64,000 nucleotides of DNA, from the NCBI RefSeq assembly GCF_900078685.2, contig NZ_LT546170.1, positions 703,556-767,555 on the forward strand. Direction: 5' to 3'. This stretch comes from Mycolicibacter icosiumassiliensis. GTDB taxonomy: Bacteria > Actinomycetota > Actinomycetes > Mycobacteriales > Mycobacteriaceae. Position 1 is the stretch's first letter, and every line of letters begins with the position of its first letter. Positions 40,634-48,967 of the stretch are shown here, in pieces. A program made the position numbers and the translations under genes. The notes beneath the pieces were generated by a model that ran no database searches, was not told the DNA's origin, and worked only from the letters and a program-made list of their open reading frames with translations.

Positions 40634-40650
40634 GTTAACAACGTGTTAAC
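40634..40650. promoter_or_regulatory. GTTAACA-N3-TGTTAAC palindrome
   Basis: GTTAACA (40634-40640) and TGTTAAC (40644-40650) form a perfect 7-bp inverted repeat around ACG. It is 50 bp upstream of a possible small gene. It looks like a repressor site, but no regulator can be assigned. Confidence 0.5.
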
Positions 40651-40700
40651 ATGGTCCGCATTATTCCAATCTGGTCCGAACCGGGGCGGGGGTCAGCGCC

Positions 40701-40841
40701 GTGTACATCAACCCGATATACCGATATCGAATGGGCCGTATGGCCTGGTCACTGCTGCGACATCCGCGTCGAAGTCGAGAGTTCCCGGCCAAACACGAAC
40801 GCTTGATCACCTCCGACGAACTCTTGCGCTTCGCGACATAG
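40701..40841 (+). CDS. Doubtful 46-residue small protein
   Basis: A GTG-started frame encoding a basic peptide (begins MYINPIYRYRMGRMAWSLL, ends DELLRFAT) with an aromatic, Arg-rich N-terminus. The ribosome site is weak (GGGGCGGGGG), and codon use (ATA, TAT, CGA) is unlike the neighbours. It sits just downstream of a perfect palindrome. It may be a small acquired gene or a gene remnant. No family is recognised. Confidence 0.25.
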   Translation: MYINPIYRYRMGRMAWSLLRHPRRSREFPAKHERLITSDELLRFAT

Positions 40842-40905
40842 GTCTGCTCACGCCCGCGGGCGTGGGTCTCCGCGAAGAGTTTGCTGACCGTTATCAGTTC
40901 GTAAT

Positions 40906-41754
40906 CTACGCCAGTAACCCGGATGCACGGATCGCGTCGGCCAAGGGCTCCAGAACTGCCGGGTCATGGGGCGCCGGCAGATAGACGATCGCCAGATCCA
41001 AGCCCTCGGCGCCGAGCGCTGCGGCTTCCTCGATTACCCGGCCGTAATCGAGATCCGGCTGCAACCGCAGATGCGCCGACAAGGTGATCTGCTTCGGGTC
41101 GCGCCCGATGTCGGCGCAATGCGCGGCCAGCACGTCGCGCTTGCGGGCGAACTCGGCAGGTGTTCCGCCGACGAAGTTCCAGTGCTGGGCGTATTTCGCG
41201 GTGATCTTCAGCGTGCGCTTCTCGCCGTTGCCTCCGATGCAGATCGGCGGGTGTGGGCGCTGCGGTCCCTTGGGCTCGTTGCGGGCGTCGGTGAGTTGGT
41301 AATAGCTGCCGGAAAAGGTAGTGGTGTCCGCGCTCAACAGGCCGATGAGGACCTGACAGGCCTCCTCGAAGCGGTCGAAGCGCTCGGAGATGCTGCCCAG
41401 CTCGATCCCGTAGGCGCCCGACTCCTCTTCGTTCCAGCCCGCGCCGATGCCCAGCTCCAATCGTCCGCCGGAGATGATGTCGAGCGCGGCAGCCATGTTG
41501 GCCAGCACGGCGGGATGGCGGTAGTGGATGCCGGTCACCAACGTGCCCACTCGCAGCCGGGTGGTCGCCTGGGCCAAGGCGGTCAGGGTGGTCCAGCCCT
41601 CCAGGCACGGTCCGGTCGGATCGGAAAAGATCGGGTAGAAGTGGTCGAAGGTCCAGCCGGACTCGTAGACGTCGATGTCGTCCGCGGCTTGCCAGACGGC
41701 CAGCATGTCGGCCCAGGTGGTGTTCTGCGGTGACGTCTTGAACGCAAAGCGCAT
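40906..41754 (-). CDS. F420-dependent LLM-class oxidoreductase
   Basis: A 282-residue TIM-barrel protein of the luciferase-like monooxygenase superfamily, TIGR03560-type. It shows ESGWTFDHFYPIF, TTRLRVGTLVTGIHYRHPAVLANMAA, LELGIGAGWNEEE and PPICIGGNGEKRTLKI, all in the positions used to bind F420 in this family. The ATG at 41754 is preferred because the frame upstream to 41844 lacks conservation and overlaps the promoter side of the next gene. The substrate is unknown. Confidence 0.9.
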   Translation of the reverse strand: MRFAFKTSPQNTTWADMLAVWQAADDIDVYESGWTFDHFYPIFSDPTGPCLEGWTTLTALAQATTRLRVGTLVTGIHYRHPAVLANMAAALDIISGGRLELGIGAGWNEEESGAYGIELGSISERFDRFEEACQVLIGLLSADTTTFSGSYYQLTDARNEPKGPQRPHPPICIGGNGEKRTLKITAKYAQHWNFVGGTPAEFARKRDVLAAHCADIGRDPKQITLSAHLRLQPDLDYGRVIEEAAALGAEGLDLAIVYLPAPHDPAVLEPLADAIRASGLLA

Positions 41755-41847
41755 CCCGCCGAGCTTAGCGGGTCGCCGCCATGAACCCAGCGGGCGATTC
41801 TTTGTGGGAGCTGCGAAATCCCTGGCGGTGGGCAGTAGGCTCACCCG

Positions 41848-42276
41848 GTGGTTATGAATCTGGGCATCGACACCAAGGTGACCTTGTTGTCGGCCGGCCT
41901 GATATTTCTACTGGCCCTGCTGTTGGGGGTATGGAAGTACCAGCAGATCGCCACGTCGAAGGATCACAGGGCGCACGTCTACGTCGACATCGCACATCGG
42001 GCGGCGCTGATGTACTCCTTCGCCACCCTGTTGGTCGCGGTGTTCGTCGAACTCAGCGGCTGGCCGACCTGGGTGAACCTGACCGCGGCGATGGTGGTGG
42101 TGTATTTCTTTGTCACCGCGATAGGCAGCTACATGCTGCACGGCGCCTTACGCGACACCACCAACCAATTCGAGTCAGGCGGCTGGTTCCTGCGCATCGG
42201 CATGGTGTTGCTCATCCTGGGTGAGATCGGTGGCTTCTCGGTGCTGCTGGCCGGATTCGGCGCTGCCCAGTTCTGA
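41848..42276 (+). CDS. Small multi-pass membrane protein
   Basis: About 142 residues with four predicted membrane helices (roughly 10-28, 50-68, 74-95 and 117-137). It has conserved-looking polar loops, KYQQIATSKDHRAHVYVD and DTTNQFESGGWF. The start may be GTG 41848 or ATG 41854. I do not recognise a named family or function. It is divergent from the LLM oxidoreductase and converges on the ethR remnant with 7 bp between stops. Confidence 0.75.
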   Translation: MVMNLGIDTKVTLLSAGLIFLLALLLGVWKYQQIATSKDHRAHVYVDIAHRAALMYSFATLLVAVFVELSGWPTWVNLTAAMVVVYFFVTAIGSYMLHGALRDTTNQFESGGWFLRIGMVLLILGEIGGFSVLLAGFGAAQF

Positions 42277-42283
42277 GGGTGCC

Positions 42284-42918
42284 TCAGCACGCCTGGCCGT
42301 AGATACTGCTGACCCAGACGTGAGTCAGCGTGTCGACAACCTGATCGTGCGGCACCGACGGTTGCTCGGCCATCAGCGCGGCCATCATCGTGCGCTCGTT
42401 CATCTGATTCAGTGACGTCGCGAGATCCAGAGCGTCGATGGTCGTTGGGGCGGCGCCGCGGTCGCGTTCGGCGGTGATCATCGTGGCGGTTTGGCGGATC
42501 CATTTCTGCATGAAAGCGTTCCACGTCGCCCGGAACTCCGGGCTGGTGGACAGCGCCTCGGTGCCGGCCCGGCGATCGCCCGGTGCGAGCTGAACGCGAT
42601 GAAGAACGCTTTGATGCCGTTGCGCCAGATCCGGCGCGGGTCGGTCGGCAGCCGTTGCACCGCCCCGATGAACTCCGAGTCGGCCGCCGCGATGAGCGGC
42701 TCCAGCAGCGAGAGCAGCACCGCGTCCTTCGACTTGAAATAGAAGTAGAACGTGGGCCGCGAGATTCCGGCACCTTTGGCCAGGTCGTCGACGGAGATCT
42801 CGCCCAGCGGACGTTGCTCCAGCAGCCGTTCGGCGGTGGCCAGGATCGCCTGCTCGCGATCGTCCCCGGACGGCCGCGTCCCGCGGCGTCCATGGCGGGT
42901 CGCATTTGGGCTGGTCAT
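42284..42918 (-). pseudogene. ethR: ethR, TetR-type repressor of ethA, frameshifted
   Basis: The N-terminal frame starts at ATG 42918 with RPSGDDREQAILATAERLLE and the HTH ISVDDLAKGAGISRPTFYFYF, closely matching EthR. After FSSHRAIAG the frame changes: the expected continuation, AGTEALSTSPEFRATWNAFMQKW, lies in another frame and runs to the normal C-terminus, WVSSIYGQAC, at 42284. One missing C on the coding strand in the G/C run near 42568-42572 explains the break; restoring it would give A-I-A-R-A-G as in EthR. The unrepaired frame stops at 42478, giving about 146 residues without the full ligand domain. Either the gene is broken or the assembly has a one-base error. It is divergent from ethA. 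Confidence 0.88.
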
Positions 42919-42934
42919 GGGGGCCACTTTACAC

Positions 42935-42983
42935 GATGTCGACTTAATCAACAGGGTGTTGACTGACTCAACACACCGTTGAT
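42935..42983. promoter_or_regulatory. EthR-type operator in the ethA-ethR intergenic region
   Basis: A perfect palindrome GTGTTGA-CTGAC-TCAACAC (42956-42974) is flanked by related half-sites: GTCGACTTAATCAAC to the left and CGTTGAT (42977-42983) to the right. This multi-half-site layout in a 76-bp divergent gap resembles the 55-bp EthR operator of M. tuberculosis, to which EthR binds cooperatively. Confidence 0.8.
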
Positions 42984-42994
42984 AACCTGGCGCC

Positions 42995-44467
42995 ATGACT
43001 GAACACCACGATGTTGTGATCGTCGGCGCCGGCATCTCCGGTATCAGCGCGGCCTGGCACCTGCAGAACCGTTGCCCGAACAAGAGCTACGTGATCTTGG
43101 AGCGTCGCGAGGACCTCGGCGGCACCTGGGACCTGTTCAAGTACCCGGGAATCCGCTCCGACTCCGACATGTTCACCCTGGGCTTCCGGTTCAAGCCGTG
43201 GCGTTCAGCTCAGGCGATCGCCGACGGACCGTCGATCAAGAACTACATCCGCGAAGCTGCCACCGAGAACGGCATCGACCAGCACATCCGCTACGGCCAG
43301 CGGGTGGTGGCGGCAGACTGGTCCGACGCCGACAATCAGTGGACGCTGACCGTGGCACAGGCGGACGGGGGGACCCGGGAGATCACCTGTTCGTTCCTGT
43401 TCGCGTGCAGCGGCTACTACAACTACGACGAGGGCTACTCGCCGGAGTTCCCCGGCGCAGCCGATTTCGGCGGCACCATCGTGCACCCGCAGCACTGGCC
43501 GGAGGACCTGGACTACGCCGGCAAGAAGATCGTCGTCATCGGTTCCGGAGCCACCGCGGTGACGCTGATCCCGTCGCTGGTGAACGCCGGCGCGGGCCAT
43601 GTGACCATGCTGCAGCGGACGCCGACCTACGTGGGATCGCTGCCTCTGGTGGACCCAATCGCCGAGCAGACCAACAAGCTGCTGCCGGCGCGGGCGGCAC
43701 ATTTCGTGAACCGCTGGAAGGCGATCGGCTTCTCCACCAGCCAGTACCAGCTCTCCCAGAAGTTCCCCGCATTCATGCGTAAGACGTTGCTGACGATGGC
43801 CAAGCGTCGGCTGCCGGAGGGCTACGACGTCGAAAAGCACTTCGGCCCGGACTACAAGCCGTGGGATCAGCGGTTGTGCCTGGCGCCCAACGGCGACCTG
43901 TTCAAGACCATCCGCAGCGGCAAGGCAGACGTCGTCACCGACACCATCGAGACGTTCACCAAGACCGGTATCAAGCTGAACTCGGGTGCGGAGCTGGACG
44001 CCGACATCATCATCACCGCAACGGGTTTGAACCTGCAGCTGTTCGGTGGCGCGGAGATCCGGCGTAACGGTGAGCCGATAGAACTGCACGACACCATGTG
44101 CTACAAGGGCCTGATGCTGACCGGGATGCCGAACATGGCGTTCACGGTCGGCTACACCAATGCGTCCTGGACCCTGAAGGCGGACCTGGTCTCCGAGTTC
44201 GTCTGCCGGTTGCTGAATTACATGGACACCAACGGTTTCGACACCGTGGTGCCGCAGCATCCCGGCAATACAGTGGAGGAGCGTCCGCTGATGGACTTCA
44301 CCCCGGGATACGTGCTGCGGGCGCTGGACTATCTGCCTCAGGCCGGCGACCGCTTTCCGTGGCGGCTCAAGCAGAACTATCTACTGGACGTGCGGATCAT
44401 CCGGCGCGGCAAGGTGGACGAGAAGTCGCTGAAGTTCAGCAAGCACCGGGCGCCGGTGAGCGTCTAG
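42995..44467 (+). CDS. ethA: Baeyer-Villiger monooxygenase EthA
   Basis: A 490-residue FAD/NADPH monooxygenase that activates ethionamide in M. tuberculosis; its natural role is ketone or lipid oxidation. FAD binds at VVIVGAGISGISAAWHL, the class B fingerprint-like region is FPGAADFGGTIVHPQHWPED, and the NADPH motif is IVVIGSGATAVTLIPSL. Length matches EthA (489). It is intact even though its divergent repressor gene is broken, so it may be expressed constitutively if the ethR break is real. Its stop overlaps that of the converging yggS remnant. Confidence 0.95.
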   Translation: MTEHHDVVIVGAGISGISAAWHLQNRCPNKSYVILERREDLGGTWDLFKYPGIRSDSDMFTLGFRFKPWRSAQAIADGPSIKNYIREAATENGIDQHIRYGQRVVAADWSDADNQWTLTVAQADGGTREITCSFLFACSGYYNYDEGYSPEFPGAADFGGTIVHPQHWPEDLDYAGKKIVVIGSGATAVTLIPSLVNAGAGHVTMLQRTPTYVGSLPLVDPIAEQTNKLLPARAAHFVNRWKAIGFSTSQYQLSQKFPAFMRKTLLTMAKRRLPEGYDVEKHFGPDYKPWDQRLCLAPNGDLFKTIRSGKADVVTDTIETFTKTGIKLNSGAELDADIIITATGLNLQLFGGAEIRRNGEPIELHDTMCYKGLMLTGMPNMAFTVGYTNASWTLKADLVSEFVCRLLNYMDTNGFDTVVPQHPGNTVEERPLMDFTPGYVLRALDYLPQAGDRFPWRLKQNYLLDVRIIRRGKVDEKSLKFSKHRAPVSV

Positions 44468-45218
44468 CCGTTTTCCGGCCAATAGTAGGAGTCGGGGTAG
44501 GGTCGGGACCCGAACAGCGCGGTCCCGATCCGTACTTCGGTAGCGCCCTCGGCGATCGCCAGGGCAAAGTCGCCGCTCATGCCCATCGACAAGCGCGGCA
44601 CGTCGTGGCCATGTTCGGCCGCGGTATCGCGTAGCTGGCGCAGCCGGCGGAAGCAGCCGCGGACGGTGTCGGGGTCATCTGCGTTGATCGCCAGCGTCAT
44701 CAAACCTCGGACCCGCATGGTGGAGTAGCCGGCCAGCTCGTCGAGGAACGGCAGCAGCTGGTCGGGATCTAGACCGTACTTGCTCGGCTCATCGGAGGTC
44801 TTGACCTGCACCAGCACGTCGATGACGCTGGCGATCAACGCAGTTGACCCCGACACCGGGCGTGCAGGTGTCGGTCCAGCGCCACGGCCAGTCTGGACCG
44901 GTCCAGCGACTGCACCTCGGCAGCCAGCCGCGCCACCACGCCGGCCTTGTTCGTCTGCAGGTGTCCGATCATCACCCAGTCGATCCCCGGGTCGGGCACC
45001 TGGCCGACCAAAGCCATCGCCTTGTCCTTGATCTCTTGGACCTTGTTCTCGCCGAACCGGTGCAAGCCCAGATCGAAGGCTTCTCGGATCAGCTCGGGAC
45101 CGAAGGTCTTGCTCACCGGCAGCACGGCGACTTCCTCGGGCGAACGCCCCGCGGCGCGACACGCGTCGTCGACGCGCGCGCGGAGATGTTCCCAGCGCGC
45201 CCGCAAGGTGGCGTCCAT
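44464..45218 (-). pseudogene. YggS-family PLP-binding protein, disrupted by an inverted insertion
   Basis: The N-terminal frame from ATG 45218 is a normal YggS/PROSC alanine-racemase-fold protein, with the PLP Lys in VLPVSKTFGPELI, then LHRFGENKVQEI and WVMIGHLQTNKAG. It breaks at about 44858, after LAVALDRHLHA, and stops at 44835. The C-terminal half, DVLVQVKTSDEPSKYGLDP to SYYWPENG, continues in another frame from 44820 to 44464. Between the halves, 44821-44858 is a 38-bp reverse-complement copy of 44664-44701 from the same gene, replacing the original sequence. YggS proteins tune PLP homeostasis. Unless the assembly is wrong, this gene cannot make a complete protein. Confidence 0.85.
44664..44858. 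repeat. 38-bp inverted repeat inside the yggS remnant
   Basis: 44664-44701 and 44821-44858 are reverse complements at 37 of 38 positions, with a 119-bp spacer. The right-hand copy does not belong to the YggS coding pattern, so it is the inserted one. Confidence 0.95.
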
Positions 45219-45230
45219 CGGTGTGCTGGC

Positions 45231-45704
45231 CTAGACGACGACGATGCCGTCGTCGTCGCTGTGGGCGATCGCACCGGGCACAAAGGCAATGCCGCCGAAC
45301 TCGACGACGACGTCGCGCTCGCCGTCGCCGGTCTTGGTGCTCTTGCGGGGATTGGTGCCCAGCGCCTTGATACCGATGTCGAGGGTGCGCAGGGTCGAAG
45401 CGTCACGTACCGCGCCGTGCACGATCAGCCCTGCCCAGGCGTTGCTTCGGGCCAGCTCGGCGATGACGTCACCGACCAGCGCGGTGTGCAGCGAGCCGCC
45501 GCCATCGATCACCAGCACCCCGCCGTCGCCGGGCTCAGAGAGCATCGATTTGAGCAGCGCGTTGTCCTGGAAACAGCGCACGGTGCTGATGCGACCGGCG
45601 AATTCCGTACGGCCGCCGAGCTGGCGGAACTGAACGTCGCAGCTGCGGACGCCGGGACCGATCTCGTCGACCAGGTCGGCGGTGGGTCGGAAGCGTGCGG
45701 TCAC
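45231..45704 (-). CDS. rraA: RraA-family protein (regulator of RNase E activity A)
   Basis: A 157-residue RraA-like protein (older name menG). It shows the family blocks FRQLGGRTEFAGRISTVRC, GGVLVIDGGGSLHTALVGD, WAGLIVHGAVRD and GTNPRKSTKTGDGE. RraA binds RNase E and modulates RNA decay; related proteins are oxaloacetate decarboxylases or aldolases, so the biochemical role is not certain. The start is GTG at 45704. In H37Rv the orthologue (Rv3853) is also beside ethA. It precedes the yggS remnant by 12 bp and follows the hns-like gene by 6 bp, so a shared transcript is likely. Confidence 0.93.
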   Translation of the reverse strand: MTARFRPTADLVDEIGPGVRSCDVQFRQLGGRTEFAGRISTVRCFQDNALLKSMLSEPGDGGVLVIDGGGSLHTALVGDVIAELARSNAWAGLIVHGAVRDASTLRTLDIGIKALGTNPRKSTKTGDGERDVVVEFGGIAFVPGAIAHSDDDGIVVV

Positions 45705-45710
45705 CGCCGG

Positions 45711-46184
45711 TCAGCCTCGGCGCGCACGCCGCAGCCGGCGAAGCAGCAGCAGTGCGAACACGCCAAGGATTCCAGCGGCCAGCAGCGGACCGGGCGAACG
45801 GCCTGACGCCGGCGGGCTCAGCGGGTTGCGCGCCGTCTCCACCGTGGACTTCGCTTGGGCGGCCGTTTCTTTGGCGCCCTCGGCGAGGTGGCCCGAGCCG
45901 TTGGCGGCGACCGCCGACGGAGTGGGGACCGTGGGGGCCGGGGCAGGCGCCGCGGGAGCACTCTTGGCGGGTGCCTTTTTCGCGGGTGCCTTCTTGGCGG
46001 CCTTGGCCGGAGCCTTCTTAGCAGTGGCCTTCTTAGCCGGGGCCTTCTTGGCGGGTGCCTTCTTAGCGGGAGTCTTCTGCGGCGCCGGCGCCGGCGACTC
46101 GGCCGGCAGGTCAGCTCCAGCCGGCGCAACCGGCTCGGCCGCAGCGGCGGATTCGTGGTCGGGCTGGCCTTGCGGTTCGGTCAT
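45711..46184 (-). CDS. hns: Histone-like DNA-binding membrane protein (Rv3852/Hns-like)
   Basis: A 157-residue protein. Residues 35-75 are a Lys/Ala/Pro repeat of PAKKAPAKK type, as in H1-like and Rv3852 proteins, and a C-terminal membrane helix (GPLLAAGILGVFALLLL, about 132-148) is followed by a basic tail. Low-complexity DNA binding plus membrane anchoring suggests nucleoid attachment. Position between rraA and the EspR region matches Rv3852. The KKAPAK-coding DNA is itself repetitive. Confidence 0.9.
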   Translation of the reverse strand: MTEPQGQPDHESAAAAEPVAPAGADLPAESPAPAPQKTPAKKAPAKKAPAKKATAKKAPAKAAKKAPAKKAPAKSAPAAPAPAPTVPTPSAVAANGSGHLAEGAKETAAQAKSTVETARNPLSPPASGRSPGPLLAAGILGVFALLLLRRLRRARRG

Positions 46185-46286
46185 ACGGCTGCTCCTCTGG
46201 CGGGGTTCTCGTCTCAGATCAACTGGGCTTCACCGGCAACGTTCCCATCATGCCAGCATCTGCCAGCGGTGACTGCTAGCCAAAAG

Positions 46287-46823
46287 TCAGGATCGAGGCC
46301 GGTTGAACCACACACCGGCCCCGACGAGCGCCACCGCACCGGCAACGAACGGCCAAATCGGCAGGTCACCCTGGGGGTCGGCGTAGCGGCGCGGGATGGC
46401 AGGGGGCGCGTCGTTGCGGTCGGTGACCGCGGGGCCGGGCTCCCCAGTGCCGGCCACCGTCAGCTGGAACGGCCACGAACCGGACACCACATGCCCGTCG
46501 GCGGAGGTGACCCGATAGTGGACCGTGTAGGTGCCGGTGGGCCCCAACGGACGCACGGCGACGCTGGCGACCGCGCCGTCCACCCGGGTGTCCCCGGTGG
46601 ACCACAGATGCCCGTCGGGCCCCACCACCGTCATGGCCGCGAAGTCGGACTGCAGTTGCTCATTGAAAGTGGCGCTGACCCGCTCCGGCCCACGCGACAG
46701 TTCCGCGCCACGCGCCGGGTCCGTCGACACCAGCACGGCGTGCGCGGCGGCCACCCCGGTGGCCGCGAACAGCATCCCCAGCACAAAGACGCCCGCCAGT
46801 ACGACGCGCGGCGCCCGCCTCAC
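46287..46823 (-). CDS. CopC/YobA-type copper-resistance protein
   Basis: A 178-residue exported protein with a signal peptide ending at GVAAAHA. The mature N-terminus is HAVLVSTDPARGAELS, where the first His is the usual copper ligand. A CopC beta-sandwich follows with VHYRVTSADGHVVSGSWPF, which supplies the second His. A C-terminal membrane helix near WPFVAGAVALVGAGVW anchors it. Its start overlaps the YcnI-like gene by 4 bp (ATGA), so they form one unit, probably handling periplasmic copper. Confidence 0.9.
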   Translation of the reverse strand: MRRAPRVVLAGVFVLGMLFAATGVAAAHAVLVSTDPARGAELSRGPERVSATFNEQLQSDFAAMTVVGPDGHLWSTGDTRVDGAVASVAVRPLGPTGTYTVHYRVTSADGHVVSGSWPFQLTVAGTGEPGPAVTDRNDAPPAIPRRYADPQGDLPIWPFVAGAVALVGAGVWFNRPRS

Positions 46824-47497
46824 GCCCGCCGCCTACCCAGGGCGATCGTGGCCGCCAGCGCAGCGACCAGCAGTGCGGCGCCGCCCAGCAGCCGAGCCGC
46901 ATTGTCGGCGCGCTGCTCGCCGGCCTCCGATCCCGCCTCTGGCGCCGGGCCGGCGGAGACCGCCGGCTCCGGGTGCTGCGCGTGGTGTTCGGCTGCCGAT
47001 GCCGGGCCGGTCCCCAGCTGCAGAGTGGGCACCGGGTGCTGCGCCTCACCGCCGCCGGGTGGGGGGATTTGGTCCCAACGCACCTCGGTGCCGTCGGCGT
47101 ACCGCTGTGCCGACGGGAAGTTCACCGTCTCGGTGTCGGGCAGTCGCATCGCGATCCGGAACAGCCCGAACTGGTCGGCGCCGATGCCGGCGCCAGCAGT
47201 GGCTGTCCAGGTCACCGCGCGCACCGCCCCGGATTTCGGGTCGCGGTCCAGGCGCGCTGTCCAGCCGGGCTTGGTTTCGGTGCGAGCCGAGGCCACGTCG
47301 GGCAGCGTCACGGTGAGTTCCGTTGTGGCAGAACCACTCGGCGACTCATTGGGGACCTCAAAAGTGACCATCGCAACGCCGCCGCGCACCGCGCCGGGGC
47401 TGCTGGCGTGCACATGTGCCCAGGCCGGCGCGGCGCCGACCAAGGACGCTGCGGTGATCGCCGCGGCCAGTGCTGTGGCGCACGTACGGGCGTTCAT
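46820..47497 (-). CDS. YcnI-family (DUF1775) copper-associated protein
   Basis: A 225-residue exported protein. The signal peptide ends at APAWAHVHASSPGAV, leaving an N-terminal His, which in YcnI binds copper. The DUF1775 core has MVTFEVPNESPSGSATTELTV and WDQIPPPGGGEAQHP. The C-terminal His-rich stretch (AAEHHAQHPEPA) and a final helix, LLGGAALLVAALAATIAL, anchor it. It is paired with a CopC-like gene downstream through an ATGA overlap and overlaps the DUF6474 gene upstream by 4 bp. Confidence 0.9.
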   Translation of the reverse strand: MNARTCATALAAAITAASLVGAAPAWAHVHASSPGAVRGGVAMVTFEVPNESPSGSATTELTVTLPDVASARTETKPGWTARLDRDPKSGAVRAVTWTATAGAGIGADQFGLFRIAMRLPDTETVNFPSAQRYADGTEVRWDQIPPPGGGEAQHPVPTLQLGTGPASAAEHHAQHPEPAVSAGPAPEAGSEAGEQRADNAARLLGGAALLVAALAATIALGRRRA

Positions 47498-48162
47498 GAG
47501 GGCAGTCCCAGGCGGGCCATCAGGTCGGCATCGATCCCATCGAGCTGGTCGCTGATCGAGGCGGAGGCGACTCGGCGACGATCTCCCGGCATAGTCTCAA
47601 TGGCGGTCACGGCTGTCGAGAGGTCCGACAACCGTTCGGTGATCGCCGAGACGAACTGCTTGGTCTCGGAATCCTTGGGCTTGCGGTCCTGCACCAGGCG
47701 CATGGTCTTCTCTGCTCCGGCGATACGCGCCGAGAGGTGGGCTGTGTTTCTTGCGGGTCCGGAGAACTCGCCGATACGAGCGAGCGGGACCCCGAGCCGG
47801 GCGGCTCGCTGCTCGTCGATCAGGCCGCGCACCGCCATCGCGGCCCGGTACACCAGCGGTACTACGACCGGCGCCAGCATTCTGCTGACCACCAGCGTCC
47901 GGCGGATGCGGGCGGGCGAGAGGATCCGGCCGTCGCGGGCAGCTTTGAGCTGGCTTTCAGCGGCCTTGCGCGCGGTGCGGTCGCGGTTGCGGTCCGACTG
48001 GATCTGGGCCTTGAGTGCACGGGCTTCCGCGCGTTGGCTGGCCTTGAAGCGTTTCGCCTCACCCTTGGCGGCCAGTCGTGCCTCAAGCTTGGCGCCGGCC
48101 TTCAGCGCCCGTGCTTCGGCACGCCGGGTCGCGCGGCTCTTTCGTTTTCTGAACAGGCCCAT
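47494..48162 (-). CDS. DUF6474-family protein (Rv3850-like)
   Basis: A 222-residue protein. The first 100 residues are a highly basic alpha-helical region (RATRRAEARALKAGAKLEARLAAKGE) that could form a coiled coil or bind nucleic acid. A short hydrophobic helix, LAPVVVPLVYRAAMAVRG, follows, then a mixed C-terminal domain ending DLMARLGLPS. The size and neighbour espR match Rv3850. Function is unknown. Confidence 0.85.
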   Translation of the reverse strand: MGLFRKRKSRATRRAEARALKAGAKLEARLAAKGEAKRFKASQRAEARALKAQIQSDRNRDRTARKAAESQLKAARDGRILSPARIRRTLVVSRMLAPVVVPLVYRAAMAVRGLIDEQRAARLGVPLARIGEFSGPARNTAHLSARIAGAEKTMRLVQDRKPKDSETKQFVSAITERLSDLSTAVTAIETMPGDRRRVASASISDQLDGIDADLMARLGLPS

Positions 48163-48227
48163 CGCGGCCGCCTCCCCGGTGTCTCGCTGGAACCGATCAA
48201 GCCACCCTAATCCGCGGTGCCGGCGCC

Positions 48228-48626
48228 TCAGTCGCTGAGGTGCTCCTTGCGGCGGAGCTCATCGATGCGGGCCAAGATGTCCTCCTGGGCCTCGGGCGAG
48301 AGCCCGACGGACTGGGTCGCGATGCGCCGTACCCCGGCGTCGCGGATGCTGTCCAGCCACGACAACTCGGCGTCAAGCTTGGCGTAGTAGTCGTCGTCGG
48401 TGAAGAACGCCGGTTTGATTCGGAAGAAGTTGGCCAGCGCTGCCATGGTGGCGGTGGAGGGGTTCGTCCGATTACCCGAGCGCAACTGAGAGAGGTAGGG
48501 GGCCGACATCGTGACGCCCTCCGCTTTGAGTGCCGCGATTACCTCGGCGGACGTATGCGGTCCGCGGCCGGGTGGATAGACCACATCGAAAAGGCGATTC
48601 AAGCGGACAGCGAACGTCGCGCTCAT
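48228..48626 (-). CDS. espR: Nucleoid-associated regulator EspR
   Basis: A 132-residue HTH protein, the exact EspR length. It begins MSATFAVRLNRLFDVVYPPG, with the HTH around MSAPYLSQLRSGNRTNP, and its C-terminal dimer helix holds IRDAGVRRIATQSVGLSP. EspR binds many sites and activates the espACD locus needed for ESX-1 secretion in M. tuberculosis. The ATG at 48626 is preferred over longer frames, which are unconserved. A 330-bp gap upstream contains the promoter; EspR genes are commonly self-regulated. Confidence 0.95.
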   Translation of the reverse strand: MSATFAVRLNRLFDVVYPPGRGPHTSAEVIAALKAEGVTMSAPYLSQLRSGNRTNPSTATMAALANFFRIKPAFFTDDDYYAKLDAELSWLDSIRDAGVRRIATQSVGLSPEAQEDILARIDELRRKEHLSD

Positions 48627-48967
48627 CGATAGGACCTCCAGGGGGTAGGCAGGCGGCCGACAGGCGCTCCGCGAGGGGCGAGCGGTAGCGCCTGATGATT
48701 TGCTGATCATCGTAGCGATAGTTACCGACACAACCAAGGGTGTTTCCGTAGCGAATTCGACCTTGGGCCACGAGATCGGGCTGGGTGCAGTTCATTCGGC
48801 TCACCGTAGAGATCGCTGTGGCCGGATTTTCGTGTCGTACCAAGCACTATTGCGTCGGCGTCGGCGAACGAAGAGATCCACGAACACCGGTCCGTTGGTC
48901 CTCACTGCTGGACGGCCCTCCGGTGAAGTGAAGTTTCCACCGTGTGTTGAGCTGACGGCGGGATTTG

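Larger units (their letters stand above)
40554..40905. other. Intergenic region with lower G+C and a palindrome
   Basis: About 350 bp between a TetR gene and a converging LLM oxidoreductase gene. It is less G+C-rich than its surroundings, with AT-rich patches (CAACTTTTGTATCAAGC, CATTATTCCAATC). It holds a perfect palindrome and one doubtful small frame, listed separately. The open frame 40592-40984 on the plus strand has no coding character. Confidence 0.6.

Noticed and set aside
40592..40984. 130-residue plus-strand frame in the gap and over the LLM gene end
   Set aside because: Mostly overlaps the antisense of the LLM oxidoreductase and lacks a ribosome site.
45850..46130. KKAPAK-coding repeats as a possible separate repeat element
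   Set aside because: They are explained by the Lys/Ala-rich tail of the Hns-like protein.
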